DNA from: Branchiostoma floridae
Lineage: Eukaryota > Chordata > Leptocardii > Amphioxiformes > Branchiostomatidae
DNA: 64,000 bases
Direction: 5' to 3'
Assembly (NCBI RefSeq): GCF_000003815.2
Contig: NC_049979.1
Location: 24,215,752-24,279,751 of the forward strand
Numbering within the stretch: the stretch's first letter is position 1; every line of letters starts with the position of its first letter. The notes beneath the pieces are model-generated. The model did no database searches. It was given only the letters and a program-made list of their open reading frames with translations, and was not told where the DNA came from. The translations under genes and the position numbers were made by a program. Positions 11,749 to 23,700 of the stretch are shown here, one piece after another.

Positions 11749-14700
11749 TGTGTTTGTGTAGAATACCAGCATAACTCTAGTTTAAACATGAAGTGACTTA
11801 TCGCATTCATGTATTTAAAAAAAAAAAACAATTTGTGGACCACAACCTTTGTTATGCTACATCAGCAGTGAACCAAAACCTATACTTAGTGTAGTACACA
11901 TACACTAAGACACATACTTACCATCGTCCATTTTCAGCCACTTGCGGACATCTCTAGAGTCTGTGAGACAAACAGGAACAAAGAAACAGTCAGCAGATTT
12001 TTCAAAGTTGGTACCCTCAGTGACTATAATGGTACATGTCAATGGTGCTATTTTACCTAATATCATCACTTCAGACTGCTACTTCTAGTTGTTAAATCAA
12101 GACTCACAATTGTTTTGTTTCAAAATCCTCTGCATTGAGAAACATGTACATTCATTACTATGAAGCAAATTTGCCCTGCTAACCTCCAAGGATCTCATGG
12201 ATAGATGCAGACCCCCTGGTCACCACCTGTTTGTCGATGTTCTTGACGTCCATCTGTAGAATACAGCTGCCGTTCACTGCACCTGTCAGATCTGCCGGCA
12301 CCTGGAAACACAGACATCAGTTTGTTTCTACACTGCATCATTGCACACTGCACATGAGTACTGCAAACAGAGAGAAGCAGAACTAGACTGAAAGAGACTA
12401 CAAAATTACTTATGTCACGAAACAATAGTGGGCACAACTGGATGAAAGTAGTAGTAGTAATTGACTTTAGTAGTATCCAGTATTTGAATATATAGAATTA
12501 TGTACAATGCTGCAGATGTCCCCAACACAAGGATGGGCAACATTCAACTTCACTCCGCATTACTAACGGTTTAGTGTCCTTTCTTACACACTCCATCCAA
12601 GATATTCTCTGTCTTCCATAACATCTGTTGCCCGGTAAGTACAATTTGCTGATGGTGTTAATGCAGCTACTGGCTTGTTCAACAAGCCCATACCCGACCC
12701 CATATGACAAAATGAAAGTAACATGGTAAAACAAAATAGGCAGCAAAGAAGCATTTATTAATAAGGATTTGAAACAAAACAATATCTGTAACATCATAAT
12801 GGTTAACATTTTGTGGTCATGAAGGATACAGGTACAGTCCTACCTGAAATGTGACATCAAAGTACGGAGCAGGGGAAGCCTTGACTTTTTCTGTTTTGCA
12901 GATCTGCTGTGCCTTGAAGCTCCGCCCTTTGGCATTAAAACTGTGGATGGGAACAAACCAGCAGGTGAGCATCTTTTGGTGACATGGTCGATCTTCTAAC
13001 TGTAGTAAAGTCTCACATCATAATATTACTCAGTCTGTGTACTCTACCTAAACAGTTTAACTTTTACTATGTATCTCATATTGGACTGCACCAAGTAGCG
13101 CTAGGCATCTGAAAATTGATGCGAATCAGTGCCATTTTTTTGCACCAATTGGTCTGAATTTGCAATTTTTTACAAAATTGCTACAAGATGGTGAACATCC
13201 CTCTATCACTTCAAATCTCTTTATTTTTATGAAGTTTTAATCTTGATTTTTACATTTGTTTTTGATTCAGTTGAAATACTGGAATTTCTAATTACGTCAA
13301 GACTTGTACTGACACTGAGAGAGTGACATTGACTGATACATTGTCTTCATACCCAAATGCTGGGCAGTGCAATTGCAATCAGTACAAATCTGTAAAGTTG
13401 GTATAATTTTATAGCATGACTTGGAGCCATCCAATGGGCAACCTGCATTACAAAGTGATGCAATGGCAATTGTTCTTCTTGCTCTATCATAAATTCATCT
13501 AGTCAAAACTATGACAACTGTGACCATTCGACTTGCCTTACCTTACAAAGTGTAGCCTACAGTACAGCTCTTTTTTCAGCATGTCTCCCCTGAGTCCCCT
13601 TGCCCTGAGCACTGCACCGTTCACGTTGTAGTACCTCCACACTGAGATTAAAGAGTAGTAGTCAATGTTTTAAAAAAAAGTAGTGAGACATATGGAGTGT
13701 TGAATAGAGTTCACGGTTAGGTAAGAAAAACTGTCTTTGCACAGGTTTATGAAACTTTGACTAAAATGTAACAAAGTGTAGATTGTTATACCACCACTTT
13801 TTACATATTACAGCACCAAAACAATAATTGGTTTCAGACTGCAATTTCTACTCAAACTGCTAGATGGAATTTCAGTACCATGGAGAGCAGAAAACTTTGT
13901 GTACAGCTAGCTAGATAGCACTTCAGTACCATGCAGGTATCATAAACATGTATGATCAAACACATGTCCAATTGAGACATTAACTTTAGGCTGCACTTTT
14001 CACACCAACTGCTAGATGGCATTTCAGCACCATGGAGAGCATATCTCACATCTCAGAGTACTTTCAGGATCAACTGTTTGGAACCATCATTGATGGCATT
14101 CACTTGTGGCTGAGTATTCTAGTTCATGTCAGATCATCAGGCGTTCATTACTGTTTGTGGGTGATGGTGCTGCTCTGGTCTTTTGCAGCTTGTACCTACT
14201 GTATACAAAACAAAAACAAAAACTGGTGTGTTCTGCTAACAGGCAGTTTACTGATTACGAAGAACAAACAAACAAACAAACCCACCTGGTGGGATGGGGC
14301 TGGCTGTTCCATTGGCACTGGTGGTTTCCCTGGAGACATTCACAAAGGAAGAGGACAGATGGAGAGGTGGTCGTGGATTACTGTACAACAACACGGGGGA
14401 AACAGCTTTGACAAAACATGCTCAAACATACAGGCTCCAGATTTATCTTTTGGAATACGTGCACTGGTGCACTTGAACTAAAAATTTAGTTGCACAGAAA
14501 ATTTTTTAGGTGCACAACACTGAAGTAGGATGTCAGCAACACCTAATTACTTACTGACTCTCTTCAGAGATTGTATCTGAAATCCTATACCTAACTTTCA
14601 AAATGTTCAACAGTCAAGAAATACCACAAAGATTGTATCATATTTTCTGACAATTGATTTCACAAATATGCTGCATACTACTGGTAGTAGTGCACAAAAG

Positions 14701-17700
14701 TACCTTTTAAGTTTACAAGTTATATAACTTTACATAAACCTTTAGGTTCCCTGGTGTGCCCACAGTCAAACATTAGGTGCAAAGTCCCAATTTTGAATGA
14801 ACAAAGGTGTTATGCAAAATTATTTCAAGCCACAAGCATAATATCAAATAAAAAAGAAACTAAAAAAGTGACGCTTTCAATATCAGCTTCTAGTTTGGGT
14901 GACGTCCTAAGACAATGACTTACATGTACATGTGAGAGCTCAGTTCTGAGATTTCTTTCAATGTTACAGTCTTTCTTTCCCCCTTTTTATCAGTCTTTGT
15001 CAGAATGCTGGGCATGTGCCTGAAATGAACAGTAAATGATTTATCTCTTATACATTTCTTCCTTAGGGTATTAGTGATAAAATAGGTTTACTAATTAAAA
15101 ACAAAATAAACATGTCAATGCTTGTCAAGCATTTTTAAATGCAAACATTTAGGTGCACCTGAAATGTTTTGTGTGAGCATATTCTAACATGACAGAATTA
15201 ACTTTCACATGCTGTAGACTACTTACTTTGTATCCACAACTAGGTTCTGGAAACTCTTACTCCTTTTTCTCAAGCGGAACCCAGGAAACTTCTTGTTGGG
15301 TGTCGGCCCGTCTGTCGTGTTCAGGACGTTCATGCGAGGAAGGCTCTTTTTCCTGAACATCCCTGTCAGGGACGAGAACCTCTCCACTCTGGGCCTCTCA
15401 GGTGGAGCTTCAGACTCTGACTGGGAGGACTAAGAGGCAAAAAAGGGTAGCAGTACTTCAGTGTAATATAGTTGTCACTTGACTTTGTCTGTCATTTTCA
15501 GTGTTTTTCGTAGCCTTTGCCATATGTCACTTTGAAATGCCCATTTCAGCACTAACTCTAAACAAAAGAAGCACAAATGCACAAGAGACACACAAATGCC
15601 CAAGAGAATCACAAAGCTATTCTGCACATGATACAATTGACCATACATCTAGTTTGCCCTGCAGTTTTTGCTTTAACCATTAGATGGCATTTCAGCACCA
15701 TGGAAAGCAGCAAGTTGTTTCAAATTGTCCTCAAAATGCTAGAAAGTTTGTCAGACCAATGGAAATCAGCAAGTTTTGTGCATGATTATTCACTTAGAAA
15801 ACAGTGTAGACTGTACTGTACTTTTATTGACTGGTAGATTGCATTTCAGCACTATCTATGCCACTATGCTTTGCATACAGTTTATGACACCACTGAAACC
15901 AGCATTAGTTCCAGATGGTAATTCTTATTCAAACTGCTAGAGGGCACTTCAGTACCATTAAGAGCATTAAGCTTTGTGTATGATTTATGACTAAATTATA
16001 CTATATATCTATAAAGAGTATTGATATTCAACTGCAGTTTTCAACCAAACTGCTAGGTGGCACTTCAGTACCATGCAGGTTTCATGTATGACCAAAGGCA
16101 TATGTCCAATGTAGACATTAGTATGAAACTGCACTTTTCACAGCAACTGCTAGATGGCATTTCAGTACCATGGAGAGCAGAAAGTTTACCTCTGCAACAG
16201 ATTCCAGCTGGCATGGTCCCTCCTTGATGGGAGATTTGGCTGTTTGGTGGACAGTGGAGCTCTGGCTGGAGCGTCTGCTGTCACTGTTCTCCTCAAACAC
16301 TTCCTCATCCTCCTCTACCAACTCCCCTGGGACCATGTCCAGTCCCTCACTGCTCATGGCTTCCACCTCTAGTGTGGCCTGCTGTGCAAGAGTTATGTTT
16401 GTGAAAAATAGCACTGGAATGTGATATTCATACACAGTGCTCTTGCAATGAGCCTGGCTGGTAAATTGCTTGTATCTATGAACTATCAATGGTTAAGTCA
16501 ACTGTCAACAATACCTAGAAACCTTTAAACCGTTGACCACCTAGGTCACAATGTGCTGTGCAAGAGTTATGTTTGTGAAAAAGCACTGTCCCAGAACATA
16601 CATGAAACTGCACTTTTTACAGCAACTGCTAGATGGCATTTCAGTACCATGGAGAGCAGAAAGATTCCAAGGGCTCCAGGCAATCAGTCTGGTGAACTGC
16701 TTGTATATATCAATAATCAGTGGCAAAGTCAACTGTCATCAATACCTGGACACCTTCAAACTATGAACCACCTCATTCTCAGTGTGTTATCTAAAATGTG
16801 ACAGTTAGAATTTGTTGCGGTTTCCATTTGATGTTTGGTCAACAAGTTGTCCTGAGTGGTGCAGATTAACATCTGTTTGTGCCACTTTGTGAATGCCTGG
16901 TGCAATTTAGTATAGGCCAGCGAGATCCATGTATCAAACTTTTCTGTGAAGAATACCAGAAGAATGGCATGTGTAAGATGCTAATAAAAGCTTACCTCAG
17001 GGTTGTAGATGACCTTAAACATGAGTTGAATAGAGCCCTGCTTTATTCTCTGTAGTTCAAACCATGTAGGGCCCTCCTGGTGAGATACAATATAAATTTA
17101 AGTTCCTTTTTTCCTTCTGATGAAACAGGTTCAATATTTCTGTTTTTCAACAAAACTTGTATACGGATGTCTACTGTGTCTGTACCTGAAATATTTGAAA
17201 AAGTTACCTATGGTCTCAAATTATGATAAAAAGATAAGTGGAATGTTTCTTTAGGCTTCAGGTATATTATGCAAAGAATCTATGCTCAGTGCAAAATGAT
17301 GCAATACGATGTTGTTTTCAGTGCTAGATTTTGAATGAGAAACGAAGTGCAAAGTGCCTTTCTCAAGGGCACAATGCTTAGCCTGGAATGGAACCTGTGA
17401 CTTTTTAGTCTTGTGTCTGCCAGCCTAGCCACCTGTCCATCCAATGCCATGCTAACCACCCACCTTAGAAAGTCTCTGGATGTCCTCCTGAGTGAATGAC
17501 ATGGAGCCCATGAACTCCTTCATAAAGAATGGATCTCTGTCCCACACCGTCTGTGCAGGGAGAGATAAAGGTAACGTCAACACTTTTCAAGTATGGTCAC
17601 TGCAAATGAGTTTATAGATGACATCTTCTGCAAACTTAGCCTGGGTACCATCTGGATAGTAGTTTGCTCAGACGTTAATTATACACTACATACAATCGCT

Positions 17701-20700
17701 TTTTGCTCCAACTTTTCTTATACATGTACACTGCATAGAATCACTTCTCGCTCTGACTTTTATTATACACTATACACGGTCGCTTCTCTGATATTCCATC
17801 AGGAATTGTCCAAAGTTTGGACAAGGGCACTGATTGGTCGCTACACATGAGCGAATTAAGAAATGGGTTCAAGCGCTCATTCAAACAGGTGTTCCAACAC
17901 CCCATACGCCCTCCATCCACTTGTGTGAGGGCCAGTTGTCATCAAATGAGTGCTCTAGATCCCATTCCTTAATTTGTCAGATGGGTAGCAGAGTGAACTA
18001 CTAGCCAGTGGCACCCAGGCTACTGCAAACTTAGGAGATAGGTAAAAAATACATAAACGTAACTTGGAATAAAACCTGCATCATGGTCATAAGATATTTT
18101 AGTCAGTATTCATAAAGCGCGCGTGCACCAATGGTTCACTGATGTGGCAGCCCAGTACAACTTATCAAGTTGGCAACTACACTCAAAGCTATCAATCTTA
18201 AAGTTTCAACACAACCATGGCTCCCATACAACATATTTTTCCATTTTCATATATTTCTCAAAATCAGGTGAAAATCGATACACAGATGTCATTCATAACA
18301 TATACCTTTTTGTGGCCTAAGTAACACGTAAAACATGTAGAACATGTCAAATTCTTGACCTTTGGATCATCAAGGGTGGGTTCCTGCTCAAACAGACGGT
18401 AAGCACCGATTATGTTCTGACATTTTAGGAAAGGTCACAAGCTGTATAGAATTTTCCACTGGCTGTAACCAAAGTTCACATCATACATCATAGTCACAGG
18501 AGATTCAATAAGTGACTACCGGGAGTACAGCCGGAACATTACATGTTAAACTTGAAAGGAACAATGGGATTATCCTTCAAGGAGTTTTTGGAGTGCACAT
18601 CTTTCTAACCATCAAATATTGATTCTATGTGATGGTATTGATATAAACAGTATATCAGGGTTGTAGCCAGCGTGAAATCATTTTCAGTCCCCTTGATTTT
18701 GAATGGGAATCCTATCGAGCAACAAAGGCATGGCATGGCGTTGCGCGTCATTTCTAGGGGGTCTGGGTCCCAGAAAATTTTTAAATCAAGACCCTCTGAA
18801 ACACTATTTCCTGCATTTTGAGGTGCAAATTTTGCTTGTAGACTAAACTGTTCAATGGCATCTGTTTTGGTGAAGAAGAACACATGGGTTTCAGTTTTTT
18901 TGTATCTTTACATATCAATTTTTGTCTGTCCCAGGGGACGGAATGGGGAAAACTTTTTTCAGTCCCCAGCTGCAAAATTCCTTCAAAGGACTGAAGGACA
19001 GGTGCTGGCTACAACCCTGCAATATATACATATACAATGTAGCTATGATGATGTATGACATGCATATCATTCATTTTCATTCATTATATCCAAACCTCTC
19101 CAAAGCCACTTCATAGTTTTGTCTGAAAGTAGCACTAAGGCTTAGAAAATATTAAAAAAAAACATTTGCAAAAACTAACATGAATCAAATGAAAGGACAT
19201 AGATTGTTTTTGTAAATAACATATAATGTCATGCGTAAAAATATAAGTGTATGGATTTAATAGGACTATGTTTTTATATGATAATTAAGACTTTAATCAA
19301 TTTGTTACTTCTTTTTGGACCTTTACCTCTACTGTTAAGACTGCAGGCTGATTTCAGCTTCTCGTGAAAAAAACTGTCTTTATAGACAAAAATTGGACCA
19401 TCTTATAATTGTCTCCATGGTATTGGCATATCAAATCTCTGTTCTGTTTATATATCTTTTGAAATGATGATGTCATAATGATGACCTCTTGAACTTAAGA
19501 CTCTGTTTAGTCATTGAAAAAAGACAACAGATGCTGTCTGAAACATCTGGACATTTTCAAAACTTATCCAGTTTCTTGAGTAACATCTATATTGAGTAAA
19601 ACATATAATACTATTCATGCCATACCTGTGACGCGAAAACGTTCGATACGGGTGTTTTGGATGGGGCCATAACTTCCGCATCGCAGAGGTTCAAAAGGCG
19701 TATTACACGGGCTCCAATAAATCGAACTGTTTCAAGTGAGCCGAGTGCGGCGCCATAGAAAGTTCGAATACCTGATTTGGACGTTGGAACATTGCTGTTG
19801 CAACACTTTTTGTTCGAGGGCACCAAATTTGTTCAACTTCTGGCACATTTTGCATCAAAACAGGGGTTTTCTCAGGTGGGTATGACATAAATATAATACA
19901 ACACGGTGTATTCCGCATCACCCTCGGTCCCAGCCCTCCCGCGGGTTGGGCTGGGACCTTGGGTGATACGGAATACACCGTGTTGTATTCTACACTCAGC
20001 ACAAAAAGTTTGAAATATCAACTTCGGTTGATCATATTTATGTTGTTTCTGCATCAATTTCAATATATTATATATCTATAGAAAGCTTGCATGATTTTCT
20101 TTCCAATGGTATCAAACTCATTATCATTGTTAACTCATGGAACATACACTAGGCCTGCTAACGTGAGTGGTTCACGAAAAAAAAGTGCCCAAATTCCCCC
20201 GTTTCTGTTTAAAACTGTATCGTCCGGTTCAACTGTTGTTATGACCGCGGGTGACAATGATTCAATCAATCCTTCTATCACCTAATGTTTGGTATACAGA
20301 ACATCCAAGTTTCTTTTTAACATATCTGAGTGGAGTATTTTATGAGTGTAAATTCATGGAACGAGGACTAGGCCCGCTTACGTACAGGGGGTCCTAAAGA
20401 TAAAGTGCCAAAATTACTCTACTGAAGTCAATCACTCCATTCTGCTCATTTTCTTCCGTCAGTATTGACTTGTGAATGAAGGCAAGTTGAATAAACAGGA
20501 CATGTCAATCAAAGCTACTATAATTACTCTTTATTCAAGCAAAAAATCTGAACCATGGCAAGAGGTGATCAATCGAGTGCTAGCCATAAGCTGTAGGAAG
20601 GCTATTCCAGCATCCAATGGTCCTTGCTCTCTGTGGACTGGTGTTGACTGTTGTAATCTTGCAGAATGGTATTTGGTCCAATATTGAAGAGGTAGAATGT

Positions 20701-23700
20701 TGCTCCTGGATGGAGAATGGTGTCCCTATATGTCACCACATTAATTTGCCTGGAATGATGACGAGTCTTGTTTTTCCTATGGTGGTTAATACCGCCCCAC
20801 ACCATGACGCTGCCTCCACCACCAAATGCCGAAAGTTACTCTTGCCTAGTCAGCGTGCGGTTCTCCTTGCCGCATCCACGCTTTGATTCTGCCATCCGAC
20901 TATCGAAAGGGCAGATGAACTCTACTCAAGTGTACTAAAACCTTGTTTGTTCCGTATACCAAATGTGAGGTGAAAAGAGGATTGATTGAACCAGTGACAC
21001 ACGCGCCAATATCAACAGGATGATGCAGTGTTGAACAGAAGTAGGGGAATTTGGGCACTTTTTTTTCGTGACCCACGCACGTAAGCAGGCCTTGTGCTCG
21101 TTTCATGTGTTTACAATCATAATAAGTTTGATACCATAGGAAAGAAAATCACACATGCTTTCTATTGATATATAACACATTGAAATTGATGCATAAATAA
21201 TGGAAATATGACATACCAAAGTTGATATTCCAAACTTTTTGTGCCGAGTGTATATGTAGCTCCCAAAACTCACAATGTCCAGTGTCTCGTTCTGTGCAGG
21301 CATGTTGATGGTGACAGACTCGTCCCAAACTGGGTTCAGACTCTTCTTGATCACCGTTGACTTGAAGAGAAGGTCGTTCTTGATCCTGACTTCACAGAAC
21401 GGATCACTCAGACCTGTTCAACATGACGAAACAGAAGCATGCAATAATTGAAATAATATGCAATCTCCCATGTTATAATCAAGATTTTACTTGAACGTCT
21501 TGCTTTGAGTGTAGTTCCTCTCAACTAGTTTTGTCAAACGTTTTGCTTTGAATGTAGGTCCTCTTATCTCATTTTGCCTACCCCTTTGACAGTTAAGAGA
21601 AATGTCAAGTTAATTGTGGATCCACGTAAAGTCAGTGTCAGTTAAGACAGCTACCACAGAAGATCTCTAGTTTTCTTAATCCTTCTTGTTTTTCTTTCTT
21701 AATGATTCACTTAGTGTCATGCCTGTCCATTCCCTGACATTATCCTCACATCTTTATCCATTGTCTACCCCATTATTCTTCCCTGGACAGTTCCCTGGAT
21801 AGTTTTGGCCAGCCTCAAATGAATATTATCTGTGTTCGTAACACTTCCGTTTTCTTTTCTTTGCTGTGGTTAGCTAGTAGGTCTTCATATGAACAAATCA
21901 TTTGCTTGACTCTATTACATAATTCAACATTTGAAATACGGTCCAGACTGTGGTCCATACATATGGAATTCCCTTTCATCTTTCCTTGGTGCTGAACCAC
22001 TGATGTTGTTGACATCAGAAACTCCAATTGAAAACTAACATATAGTCTCCATTTCTTCTTTTATAACCTAGATGAAATGCTCTGCTATGATTTGAATGCA
22101 GCTGTCCGTGTGTAATTCCAACACAACTCTCGAGATGGCTCTTCAGTACTGCATTTAGTTACTTAGCTTCTTCGTCCCTGGAGAGACACAAGGTCATGAC
22201 TTTGTCTTTCCATCTGGGTCTATCCAGTATCAGCTGAGATTATCAAACTTTTGACTAGTATCCTTAGAAAAAAATTAATACTAGTTCTCCTTAATTTGTG
22301 GGGGTAACCTACATCCATTATTTTTTATTAACAGGGCATTTAGGTATATCAGGTTGACGGATAGTGCATACACAATTTCAAACTACAATACACCTAATGT
22401 ATTTTGAAAAATTGCAGTTTGAAATCTTCGACCGTCAACTTGATATCAACAGATATAGGCTAACCTACCATTCATGTCTTTGGCCTCCAAGTCTTTCCCC
22501 TTCAGAATGTTCAATTCCATCAGTCCATGGCCTGGTAGATTGAAAAAGGACAGCAAAGAATATACTTACAGCAGTTGCAAACATTTCAGTCATTCTAAAC
22601 TGAGTTGATAATAAAACCCCAAAGTTTTGCACAATACAAGGTACAATTCACTACATACATAAGTTACTCTTCTTGATACTAGTATTTTAAGTGAAATCAT
22701 AAAAAGTATCAAAAGTTGTAAAAAGTGATACTTACCTTGACTTACCCCTGAGAGTGCATCTGGTTGCTTAAACTTTGACTGTAAAATAAAGTCAGAGTTT
22801 ATCAGTAAACATGTACTGTTCATAATGTTTCCAATACTGTGTTGTTTCTTTTCTTAACTTTGTAGTTTTGAAGTTGCTAGGATTATAGCACCAACAGATT
22901 ATATCTAGGGTGAGTAAAACATATATTTTTTGTACCCACACCTGACAGTTTTAATAAAGCAGCCATAAAGATTGCCTTTTATTGAAAAATATGCAATCTT
23001 TACGCATGCTTTACGGTATGCTCAAAGATTGAATTTTTCGGCCAGTGAGTCCAATTGTACCATATGCATTTTAAAGGCAATTTATGGATAAAGTACAAGG
23101 GCAATGCTGAAACATCTATGAATGTAAATGAGTTGAGATACACATTTCCTTGCAAGCAGCTTAAGTAAGGATTTGTCATATTGAAGGTGGCACAACAGCA
23201 AGCGCTGATATGTACAGGGGGATTTCATGCATTTGCAAGTCATCTTGACATCAGTGTGTTGTCAGGTGTAACAAGGTGAAAGAAAGTGAGAGAAAGCGAC
23301 TGTGCGTGAAGAAAAAAATGATGCATTAGCAAATAAAACAATAAAGAAACATTGCTACACAGCTATACCAAGGATCTATAATTGGTATCAAATTAAGAAA
23401 ATATCAGAAAGAGCATGATAGAAAAGTACAGCCAAGGAAAGGTACAGAGGGGAAAGTGTTAGTAAGGACAGAGAGAGAATGTACCTTCTTGGTTTCAAGC
23501 TTACTCCCAGCTTGGCAAGGTAGCTAACATACAGTCACAGAAAACAATACAAGGCATACCACGTCGTCATGAGAACAACATGATTGTGTACATTTCGTCC
23601 TGCACATACCACTAGAGCACTATGTAAGTGGTTGTCTGTACTTGTTACCTCCATGGAAAATGGAGGTATAGATTTTGGTTGCATTTGCTTGTGTATGTGT

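Larger units (their letters stand above)
13858..16660. repeat. Local dispersed repeat family, CTGCTAGATGGCATTTCAG
   Basis: About ten copies of a 30-60-bp module (CTGCTAGATGGCATTTCAG then TACCATGGAGAGCAG), near 13858, 13908, 14009, 15677, 15735, 15832, 15935, 16050, 16147 and 16626. Copies at 13905-14040 and 16050-16185 share a longer 130-bp segment. All are in one orientation and confined to four neighbouring introns. Confidence 0.75.

Noticed and set aside
12498-12809. 103-codon minus-strand frame between C2 exons t and u
   Set aside because: Lies in an intron between two exons that join perfectly without it.
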